Shown in pieces: positions 1-6,673 of a stretch of 64,000 nt of DNA (position 1 is its first letter; every line of letters starts with the position of its first letter). The stretch is from Planctomycetota bacterium (GTDB taxonomy: Bacteria; Planctomycetota; UBA8742; UBA2392). Made by a program: the position numbers and the translations under genes. The stretch is taken from the NCBI GenBank assembly GCA_020425605.1, contig JAGQRH010000017.1, positions 1 to 64,000 on the forward strand. Reading direction: 5' to 3'. The notes beneath the pieces are model-generated. The model had not been told where the DNA came from. It saw nothing but the letters and a program-made list of their open reading frames with translations, and made no database searches.

Positions 1-2
1 TG

Positions 3-743
3 AAGAACGACGCCCCCTGGGACACCACTTCGGGCATCGACGGCAAGCGCTACGGCAACCGTACGCCCCACGAAGAGGCGGAAGCCAAGAAGGCACTCGA
101 GGCGGCCGGCGAAGGCCACGAGATGCGCCTTCACCCGCAGAGCGGCGGCAGCATGACCGCGCTGCCCGTGATCGAGACGCAGGCCGGCGACGTGTCGGCG
201 TACATCCCGACCAACGTGATTTCGATTACCGATGGCCAGATCTACCTGACGCCGGAGTTCTTCTATGCGAACGTGCGTCCCGCCATCGACGTCGGTATCT
301 CGGTGTCGCGAGTTGGTGGTAACGCGCAGATCAAGGCGATGAAGAAGGTGGCAGGCCGACTGCGCCTCGACCTCGCCCAGTTCCGCGAACTGGAAGCATT
401 CGCCCAGTTCGGCTCCGACCTGGACAAAGCCACGCAGGCGCAGCTCGCACGCGGCGCGCGCATGGTCGAAGTGCTCAAGCAGGGCCTGTACACGCCGTTC
501 CCGGTCGAGAACCAGGTCGCGATCCTGTGGGCGGCGACCAACGGCATGCTGGATGAAGTGGCCGTCGAGGATGTGCAGAAGTTCGAGAAGGCCTACATCG
601 AATACCTGACCACGAACAAGGCCAGCACCATGGAAGCGGTCCGTACGAAGAAGGAACTGACCGACGAAGTGGTTGGCGTGTTCCGCGACGCAGCCAAAGT
701 GGTCGCCGAGCAGATCAAGCAGCCCGCCGGGGCCAGCGCCTAG
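3..743 (+). CDS. atpA: F1 ATP synthase alpha subunit, C-terminal part (5' truncated by window)
   Basis: The frame is open from base 3, so only the last 246 residues are visible; the family is about 510 residues long. The alpha subunit carries non-catalytic nucleotide sites of F1 and supplies the arginine finger. Diagnostic segments are [40 protein letters not shown] (containing the arginine-finger Arg) and [22 protein letters not shown]. Before TALP, where E. coli has a short loop after LLERAA, the visible sequence is a charged segment of more than 45 residues ([15 protein letters not shown], then [18 protein letters not shown]), so the loop is enlarged. The next gene is a DinB-like protein and not atpG, so the usual ATP synthase gene order is broken here. 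The identity is certain; the size of the insertion cannot be measured because its start lies outside the window. Confidence 0.96.
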   Translation, partial: KNDAPWDTTSGIDGKRYGNRTPHEEAEAKKALEAAGEGHEMRLHPQSGGSMTALPVIETQAGDVSAYIPTNVISITDGQIYLTPEFFYANVRPAIDVGISVSRVGGNAQIKAMKKVAGRLRLDLAQFRELEAFAQFGSDLDKATQAQLARGARMVEVLKQGLYTPFPVENQVAILWAATNGMLDEVAVEDVQKFEKAYIEYLTTNKASTMEAVRTKKELTDEVVGVFRDAAKVVAEQIKQPAGASA

Positions 744-745
744 CA

Positions 746-1204
746 ATGGACGACCGGCAGACCATTCGGCACTTTCTGGCTACGCTCAACTATCGACTTC
801 GGGGCGCCGTTCGCGGCGCCCCGGATACGTTTTACACCTACTTGCCGTCGGGCGATTGCCGCAACGCCGTAGAGCTGTTGCACCACATCAACGACCTGCT
901 GCGGTTTGTTGTGCGCGCCTTCGACAAGGGCTCCATGGTGCCCGTGTCGCCCCGCGAGCCGCAGGCCGAGCTGGATACGTTCGCCAAGCTGCTCAAGCTG
1001 GTCGACGATCATGTCGGCAAGACCGAACTGCGCGGTGATGTGAACGGGCGCCAACTGACACTCGAAGTATTGCTGCAGGGTCCGCTGGCCGACGCCATGA
1101 CCCACGTGGGCCAGCTTGCGATGCTGCGCCGCCAGAGCGGCTCCCCGATCGACTATCAGAATTTCATGCTGGCGGACATCAAACCCGGCGAATTCCCGGA
1201 GTAG
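746..1204 (+). CDS. DinB-like four-helix protein
   Basis: A 152-residue protein that starts two bases after the atpA stop and is probably co-transcribed. It resembles the DinB/YfiT-like metal-binding four-helix bundles. An HH pair (residues 46-47, in ELLHHIND) and a late His in AMTHVGQLAMLRRQSGSPID (residue 120) are spaced like the DinB metal triad. The MTHVGQLxxLRR segment is the most typical part of the family. Such proteins include thiol-dependent S-transferases and many of unknown function. No substrate can be assigned. Confidence 0.72.
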   Translation: MDDRQTIRHFLATLNYRLRGAVRGAPDTFYTYLPSGDCRNAVELLHHINDLLRFVVRAFDKGSMVPVSPREPQAELDTFAKLLKLVDDHVGKTELRGDVNGRQLTLEVLLQGPLADAMTHVGQLAMLRRQSGSPIDYQNFMLADIKPGEFPE

Positions 1205-1241
1205 TTGCGGCCTCAAAGTCACGTCTCGGCGAACGTGATAC

Positions 1242-1270
1242 CTGACAGTAATTAGCTATTTATCTAAATA
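1242..1270 (+). promoter_or_regulatory. candidate promoter/operator of the ArsR gene
   Basis: CTGACA at 1242-1247 and TAAATA at 1265-1270 are 17 bases apart. They lie in an AT-rich island just upstream of the ArsR-family gene in otherwise GC-rich DNA. The same stretch holds the imperfect palindrome ATTAG-N8-CTAAAT, the sort of site an ArsR protein binds to repress itself. The -10 match is poor, so this is tentative. Confidence 0.35.
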
Positions 1271-1292
1271 CGGATGCTGCTACGATCAAGGC

Positions 1293-1592
1293 ATGGCGAA
1301 TGCGGCATCCATCTTTCGTGCACTGGCCGATCCCACGCGCCGCGAGATTCTGCAAGAACTCAAGGCCGGCGAGTTGCCTGCGGGCGACATCTCTGCCCGC
1401 TTTGACATGGCCGCGCCTTCCGTTTCGCGGCATCTGTCTATCCTGCTGAATGCGGGCCTCGTAGCCCAGCGCCGCGAGGGAAATCGCCTCTACTACTCGG
1501 TCCAGGCCGAGCGGCTTGCCACGGCCCTGAATGATTTCCTGAGTGCCGTATGCCCGACCCAGCTGGTACAGCGCAAGCGGAGAAAGATGTGA
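1293..1592 (+). CDS. ArsR-family winged-helix transcriptional regulator
   Basis: A 99-residue single-domain ArsR/SmtB-type repressor. It has the family opening IFRALADPTRREILQEL, the recognition helix segment APSVSRHLSILLNAGLV and the beta-wing QRREGNRLYYSV. No cysteine-rich metal site (ELCVCDL type) is present, so it probably senses something other than arsenite or belongs to the autorepressor group. Its ATGTGA end overlaps the GTG start of the epimerase gene, so the two form an operon and the epimerase is probably under its control. Confidence 0.9.
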   Translation: MANAASIFRALADPTRREILQELKAGELPAGDISARFDMAAPSVSRHLSILLNAGLVAQRREGNRLYYSVQAERLATALNDFLSAVCPTQLVQRKRRKM

Positions 1593-2515
1593 AGGTCGCG
1601 ATCACCGGAGGAAACGGCTTCGTGGGCGCGGCGCTGGCCGAGCTTCTGGCAAAGGAGGGGCATCAGGCCGTGAAGCTGTCGCGCCGCAACGGTGGCGACG
1701 TCTGTGATCCCGGCGCATTGAAACATGCGTTCGCCGGGTGCGATGCAGTCGTGCATGCTGCCGGAATCAACCGCGAAATCGGCAGGCAGACCTACCGGCG
1801 CGTTCATGTGCAAGGCACTCGCAACGTCATTGAGGCCGCCAAAGCTGTGGGGGCGCAGCGTCTGGTGCTGGTCAGTTTCCTGCGGGCGCGGCCGAATTGT
1901 GGATCGGGCTACCACGAGTCCAAGTTCGCGGCTGAACAATGGGTGCGAAACTCAGGGTTGCCGTTCGTCATCTTCAAGCCCGGTGTGATATACGGACGTG
2001 GCGATCACATGCTCGATCACCTCAAACGCGCTTTCCTTACGTTCCCGCTGTTTGCATTCGTCGGCATGCGCGAGCAGTTCGTGGCGCCACTGCACGGACG
2101 TGACATGGCGCAGCTGCTGCAGGCCGCACTCACCGACAGTCGTCTCACGAACAAGACAATCGCCTTGGTGGGGCCCGAGCGGCTTCCGCTGCGCGAGGCA
2201 GTGCTGCGGGTGGCGAAGGTAGTTGGGCGCCGGCCGTTGAGTTTCCGCATGCCGGTCTGGTTCCATCGGTTGTTTGCCATGGCAGCTGAGTCACTGATGC
2301 GCGTGCCAGTCGTGGCGAGCGCCCAGGTCCAGATTCTGTCGGAGGGCGTAGTTGAGCCAGCCGGAGAGTGTGACCCACTTCCTCCCGACCTTCTGCCGAA
2401 ACAGCGCTTCAGCGAAGACACGATCCGCGAAGGCTTGCCGGAGGCTGGGCGGTACGGGCTGTCCGATCTGCGTTGCTGCGGCTCGCGTGGCGGGCATGCA
2501 TGCAGTTTTTCGTAA
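1589..2515 (+). CDS. NAD(P)-dependent epimerase/dehydratase (NDUFA9-like atypical SDR)
   Basis: An extended/atypical short-chain dehydrogenase of about 308 residues. The N-terminal dinucleotide motif is TGGNGFVG and the catalytic YxxxK is YHESK, in GSGYHESKFAAEQW. The overall pattern (VIFKPGVIYGRGD, then LFAFVGMREQFVAPLHGRDMA) resembles the complex I NDUFA9-like group. I chose the GTG at 1589, inside the ATGTGA junction with the upstream ArsR gene, because GGAG lies at 1579-1582 and the Rossmann strand begins directly there. A longer frame from 1550 would add 13 residues without homology. The substrate is unknown. Confidence 0.85.
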   Translation: MKVAITGGNGFVGAALAELLAKEGHQAVKLSRRNGGDVCDPGALKHAFAGCDAVVHAAGINREIGRQTYRRVHVQGTRNVIEAAKAVGAQRLVLVSFLRARPNCGSGYHESKFAAEQWVRNSGLPFVIFKPGVIYGRGDHMLDHLKRAFLTFPLFAFVGMREQFVAPLHGRDMAQLLQAALTDSRLTNKTIALVGPERLPLREAVLRVAKVVGRRPLSFRMPVWFHRLFAMAAESLMRVPVVASAQVQILSEGVVEPAGECDPLPPDLLPKQRFSEDTIREGLPEAGRYGLSDLRCCGSRGGHACSFS

Positions 2516-2846
2516 GCTGATTCCGCTTGCCGACACTCATGGGACGGCTAGGATAGGCGACTCGTGCAATACCTACCGAACGATACGCAAGCTGACTGCC
2601 TGCCCGCAAACGGGCTTCTGTTGCGTATTTCGGGCTTCACGTGAACTGCAAAGACCTCGCCCGTGGGCGTGGTAGCAGGTTTCACGTGAGTTCCCTCCAT
2701 CGCTGCCGGTCGGTAGCGTCCGCGTAAGCCCCGGGTGGGCTCGCGACGCCTTCCGAACAATCCAGCGTTCCACACAATCTTGACTACCCCCAGCTAGCTT
2801 CGAGGCGGGCGTGCGGCCGTCCCTTTTGAGTACATTGGAGAGCGAA
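2516..2846. other. 331-bp intergenic region with two TTCACGTGA palindromes
   Basis: I see no gene here. The region separates the epimerase from the ABC transporter operon and must hold that operon's promoter. Its most conspicuous content is a pair of near-identical palindromes at 2636-2645 and 2681-2690, listed separately. A short GCCCG/CGGGC hairpin lies at 2602-2615. Confidence 0.6.
2636..2690. promoter_or_regulatory. paired palindromic operator candidates (TTCACGTGA x2)
   Basis: TTCACGTGAA at 2636-2645 is a perfect 10-bp palindrome, and TTCACGTGAG at 2681-2690 repeats nine of its ten bases. The centres are 45 bp apart, close to four helical turns, upstream of the binding-protein gene of the selenate-type transporter. 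Spaced identical palindromes are typical of a dimeric repressor or activator. The regulator is unknown. Confidence 0.4.
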
Positions 2847-3827
2847 ATGACACGGATTCTGGTCTTGATGATCGCCCTGGCGGGCATCTTTAGCCTCGCC
2901 GCATGCGGCGGGGGAAACAACGCGACTGGCGGCGGCAATGGCGGCAATGGCGGTGGCAACACGGCCGCCGGAGGCGACGGCAGCGGTGACGATGGCAGCG
3001 GCGACGACGGCACAAGCGCCGGTCCGGAAAAGCTGATCATCACGGCGATCCCCGACGACAACGCCGACAAGCTGAAGGAAAACTACGGCAAGGTTGCCAA
3101 GTACCTCGAAAGCAAGATCGGCATTCCCGTCGAATACATGCACGTCGAGAACTATGCGGCTGCTGTAACCGCGCTCGCAAACGGCAAGGCCCACCTGTCC
3201 TGGATGGGCGGCGTGACCACCGTGCAGGCCGACCAGCAGACGAAGGGCCAGGCGGAAGTTGTCTGCTGCCGCGACATCGACAAGAAGTTCCACACCTACT
3301 TCATCGCCAACGTCGACAGCGGCATAGGCGAAGTGAAGAACCTGAAGGATCTGGCGGAAGCAGCCAAGGGCAAGAGCTTCACGTTCGGCAGCAAGGGCAG
3401 CACCAGCGGCCACCTGATGCCGCGCCACTTCTTCACCACCCAGTCCGGCAGCAAGCCGGAGGACGTCTTCAGCAACGTTGCGTACAGCGGCAGCCACGAC
3501 AAGACGCTGGCACAGGTTGCCGACGGCAGCTTTGCCGTGGGTGCACTCAATTTCGCAACCTACGACAAGTCGTCAGACGAGTTGAAGGCAAAGGCCCCGA
3601 TCATCTATACGACGCCGAACTATGTGGACTACTCGTGGGTCGCACACAAGGACCTCGGCGCGGACCTGATCGGCAAGATCCGTACCGCATTCCTCGAGAT
3701 GGACAAGTCCGATGAGGGCAAGGCCATCCTCGGCTTCTTCAAGGCGGGCAGCTTCGTGAAGGCCGACTTGAAGGAATGGGACGGCATCAAGGCGGTAATG
3801 GAAGCCGGAGTTGATATCGGCGGATAG
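2847..3827 (+). CDS. PhnD-like substrate-binding lipoprotein, putative selenate/oxyanion ABC transporter
   Basis: A 326-residue lipoprotein: signal peptide MTRILVLMIALAGIF, lipobox SLAAC, then a Gly/Asn-rich tether, then a type 2 periplasmic binding domain. The start at 2847 has GGAG at 2837-2840. The body (LIITAIPDDNADKLKENYGK, VTALANGKAHLSWMGG, FTFGSKGSTSGHLMPRHFF, YSGSHDKTLAQV) matches my memory of the PhnD-like subfamily annotated as putative selenate transporter binding protein, more than true phosphonate binders. The tRNA-Sec, selA and two UGA-containing genes 6-13 kb away support a selenium role, while no C-P lyase genes are visible. Substrate assignment is inference. Confidence 0.85.
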   Translation: MTRILVLMIALAGIFSLAACGGGNNATGGGNGGNGGGNTAAGGDGSGDDGSGDDGTSAGPEKLIITAIPDDNADKLKENYGKVAKYLESKIGIPVEYMHVENYAAAVTALANGKAHLSWMGGVTTVQADQQTKGQAEVVCCRDIDKKFHTYFIANVDSGIGEVKNLKDLAEAAKGKSFTFGSKGSTSGHLMPRHFFTTQSGSKPEDVFSNVAYSGSHDKTLAQVADGSFAVGALNFATYDKSSDELKAKAPIIYTTPNYVDYSWVAHKDLGADLIGKIRTAFLEMDKSDEGKAILGFFKAGSFVKADLKEWDGIKAVMEAGVDIGG

Positions 3828-3843
3828 TCGCCTCCCCAAGAGC

Positions 3844-3870
3844 AGGGGGCAGCCGGGCGGGCTGCCCCCT
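3844..3870 (+). terminator. intra-operon hairpin after the binding-protein gene
   Basis: A perfect 11-bp stem, AGGGGGCAGCC / GGCTGCCCCCT with loop GGGCG, lies between the binding-protein stop and the ATPase start. No T-tract follows. It is therefore more likely a partial terminator or a 3' mRNA stabiliser that keeps the binding protein in excess over the membrane components. Confidence 0.55.
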
Positions 3871-3887
3871 GACTCAGGATGCAGAAC

Positions 3888-4721
3888 ATGGAAGCTGTGA
3901 CAGAAACCGATCGAACATTGGAAGCAACGGTCTCGACCGCCCCGACTGTGTTCGAACTCTCGAGTGCATCGATGGCTTTCGGTCGCGTGCAGGCTCTGAC
4001 CGACCTGACATTCACCATCCGCGAAGGCGAGCGCATTGCGGTGATCGGCCCATCCGGCGCGGGCAAGACGACGCTGTTCCGGATGATGGCCGCTGTGATC
4101 AAGCCGACGGACGGAACCGTCCTTTCGCTCGGTCGCGACACGCACATGCTGCGCGGGCGCGCACTGCGGGAGTTGCGCAGCAAGATCGGGCTGCTCTACC
4201 AGAACGACAACCTGATCCAGCACTTGCGCGTGGTGCACAACGTGCTGATGGGAAAGCTCGGGAACTGGCTGCTGCCGCGCGCGTTGGTGAGCCTGTTCTG
4301 GCCGCAGGAGATCGAGGCAGCCAAGTCGGCCCTCGCGGAAGTGGAGTTGCAGGACAAGCTGTGGTCCATGCCCGGTGAGCTGTCCGGCGGCCAGCAGCAG
4401 CGTGTAGCGATTGCACGTCTGATGGTGCAGAAGCCGCTCGTGATGCTGGCGGATGAGCCGGTCAGCCAGCTCGACATCCGCCTCGGCCGTGAAATCATCG
4501 AGCTGCTGTCCGGTGTCGCGCGCCGCATGAACACCACGCTGCTCGTGAATTTGCATACACTGGAGCTGCTGCACGGTCATTTCTCGCGCGTCATTGCGCT
4601 GCGCGAAGGCAAGCTGTTCTGGCAGGGAACGCCGGCTGAGCTCTCTCGCGAGATGCTGCAAGACCTCTACGGCGCAGAGTACCGCGCCATGCATCTCGAT
4701 GACGTGGAACTGGACGCATGA
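3888..4721 (+). CDS. PhnC-type ABC transporter ATPase
   Basis: The ATPase of the putative selenate/phosphonate-type importer, 277 residues. It has Walker A GPSGAGKTT, the signature LSGGQQQRVAIARL, Walker B VMLADEP and the H-loop histidine in LLVNLHTLELL. The ATG at 3888 is preferred over 3879 because AGGA sits at 3876-3879, overlapping the earlier ATG and correctly spaced for the later one. Its end overlaps the permease start by four bases (ATGA), so the two are translationally coupled. Confidence 0.9.
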   Translation: MEAVTETDRTLEATVSTAPTVFELSSASMAFGRVQALTDLTFTIREGERIAVIGPSGAGKTTLFRMMAAVIKPTDGTVLSLGRDTHMLRGRALRELRSKIGLLYQNDNLIQHLRVVHNVLMGKLGNWLLPRALVSLFWPQEIEAAKSALAEVELQDKLWSMPGELSGGQQQRVAIARLMVQKPLVMLADEPVSQLDIRLGREIIELLSGVARRMNTTLLVNLHTLELLHGHFSRVIALREGKLFWQGTPAELSREMLQDLYGAEYRAMHLDDVELDA

Positions 4722-6673
4722 CCGGCACCACGGGCACAGTCGACCGATACGCCGCGAAACGCCCGTGGGGCCATTTCGCGGCGCTTGTCATCATTGCCGT
4801 GTTGGTGGCCGGATCATTCTGGGCTGCCGACTGGGATTTCACGGCATTGACGGACAGCGTCAAGCGCGCCCGTGCGCTGGAGCGAGCACTCGAGCTTGTC
4901 GTGTCGTTCTCACATCCGGACTTCAGCGCCAAGTGGGCAAGCCGCTGCTGGGAGCTGACGCTCGAGACGCTGAGTGCCGCCGTGTTTGCCACATTCATGG
5001 CGATCATCTTTGCGTACCTGCTGGCAATGGGGGCATCCCGTGCCGTCTGCGTCGGCGAAGAATCCCCGCGGGGCTGGCTGCGGAGCTTCCCATTGCGCAG
5101 TCCGCGTGCGGCGCTTTGTTCGCTTTGCCGCCTGATCCTGGACGTGCTGCGTTCTGTGCCCGACTTCGCCTGGGCCGTGATTCTCGTGGCGGTGCTCGGC
5201 CTTGGACCGGTCACGGGCGCGGTGGCGCTCGGGCTGAACGTGACCGGTATCCTGGGCAAGCTCTACAGCGAGTTCTGGGACAACATCAACGAGAAGGAGT
5301 ACGAGCAGATCCGCTCTCTCGGTGCGGGCCGGCTGAAGACGTTCCTGTACGGCATTCGCCCGCTCGCGTCACGCAGCGTGCAGTCTTTCACGCTAATGCG
5401 CGCCGAGTGTGCCATCCGAAATGCGGCCGTGATCGGTGCGGTCGGCGGCGGCGGGCTGGGCGCCGAGATCATGTACCAGATCGGCATGGGCAAGTGGGAC
5501 AAGATCACCACGTTGATGATCTTCACGCTGGGGCTGACCCTGAGCGCCGACCTTGCGAGCAACTTCATTCGCCGCCAGCTTCGCAACGACCCGAATCATC
5601 CGCGTGCAGTGCGAACGCGCAGCACGGCCATGAGCGTGGCACGTGGCTACATTGGCGTCGGCTTTGGCCTGTGCATCGTGATGTGGGCTGTGTGGTTCAT
5701 GGGGTGGGGGAACAGTGCCGGGCCGAAGGGCAAGGCCAAGAATTATCTTGAGCCGCTGGCGAACCTGGCTTCGGGCGAAGAGCTCTCGAGGTTCGAGTTC
5801 TTCGAAGACCTGCTTTCGCCCGACTTCGACATGGTGGTCTGGGGCGGGCAGGATATCTATGCGATCCGCGCCAATCCCTTCCCGGACCCGGATGCGCCGC
5901 TTGGCATGTTCATGATCACCAAGGAGACCGAAGGCATCCGCATGTTCGAGCACTACGGCGTGCTGGATGTGTTCGATGGCGACGCGTGGACGGCGTGGGA
6001 GAAAGAACTTTCAAAGTGGTTTGTCTGGCGGGTGATCAAGTCCGCTGCCGTGCCGGTGTCCATGGCGATCATCGGGACATTGCTCGGTGTGATTGGCGCG
6101 ATGCTGCTTACCTATCCGCACTCGGTTGCATTCCAGCTGGAAAGCCAGCAGTTCACCGGCGAGACCCCGCACCCCGTGATTCGGGCGCTGCGGTTTGTCC
6201 AGATGGTACTGGCACGTGGCATCGGCCTGGTCTCGCGCGGCGTGCCTGAAGTGATGTGGGCGTTCCTGTTTATCGCGTTTTTCGGGCCTGGCCTGCTTGC
6301 GGGCGCGATCGCGATTGCACTGCACAGCCTGGGCGTGCTCGTGCGCGTGTTCAGCGAGACAGTCGACAACGTCCCGTACCGGAACTTCGAGCAGGGCTTC
6401 CGCGGCTCGCGCATGACGTGCTTTGCGTACACGGCCGGCCCGATGTCGTGGCGCGACTGGATGACCTACAGCTTCTTCCAATTTGAGAGCAACGTGCGCA
6501 TGGGCATTGTGCTCGGCATTGTCGGCGTCGGCGGGCTGGGCTTCTTCTTCACGTTCAACTTCGAGTGGTTCCGCTTCGAGAAGGCGAGCACCTACCTGCT
6601 GGTGATGGTGGCGATCACGGTCGTCATCGATCGCATTTCGCGAGGCCTGAAGCTCAGCCGGATCAAGTCCTAG
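4718..6673 (+). CDS. double-length PhnE-type ABC permease (two fused permease domains)
   Basis: A 651-residue integral membrane protein in which two BPD_transp_1 permease domains are fused. The first spans roughly residues 70-300 and has an EAA-type loop in EYEQIRSLGAGRLKTFLYGI; the second spans roughly 430-645 with its counterpart in NFEQGFRGSRMTCFAYTAGP. Between them lies a charged, mostly soluble segment (about residues 335-430). The usual family has one such domain per chain and homodimerises, so this chain probably supplies both halves of the pore. It overlaps the ATPase gene by four bases, and its 3' end overlaps the 3' end of ppc on the opposite strand. Confidence 0.88.
   Translation: MTGTTGTVDRYAAKRPWGHFAALVIIAVLVAGSFWAADWDFTALTDSVKRARALERALELVVSFSHPDFSAKWASRCWELTLETLSAAVFATFMAIIFAYLLAMGASRAVCVGEESPRGWLRSFPLRSPRAALCSLCRLILDVLRSVPDFAWAVILVAVLGLGPVTGAVALGLNVTGILGKLYSEFWDNINEKEYEQIRSLGAGRLKTFLYGIRPLASRSVQSFTLMRAECAIRNAAVIGAVGGGGLGAEIMYQIGMGKWDKITTLMIFTLGLTLSADLASNFIRRQLRNDPNHPRAVRTRSTAMSVARGYIGVGFGLCIVMWAVWFMGWGNSAGPKGKAKNYLEPLANLASGEELSRFEFFEDLLSPDFDMVVWGGQDIYAIRANPFPDPDAPLGMFMITKETEGIRMFEHYGVLDVFDGDAWTAWEKELSKWFVWRVIKSAAVPVSMAIIGTLLGVIGAMLLTYPHSVAFQLESQQFTGETPHPVIRALRFVQMVLARGIGLVSRGVPEVMWAFLFIAFFGPGLLAGAIAIALHSLGVLVRVFSETVDNVPYRNFEQGFRGSRMTCFAYTAGPMSWRDWMTYSFFQFESNVRMGIVLGIVGVGGLGFFFTFNFEWFRFEKASTYLLVMVAITVVIDRISRGLKLSRIKS

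Noticed and set aside
3844..3870. Full transcription terminator inside the transporter operon
   Set aside because: The hairpin lacks a T-tract and the downstream genes have no other visible promoter; partial attenuation or mRNA stabilisation is more likely.
2847..6673. A phosphonate transporter (phnDCE) in the strict sense
   Set aside because: The binding protein resembles the selenate-associated subfamily, no C-P lyase or phosphonatase genes are present, and selenium genes are close. Specificity still needs testing.
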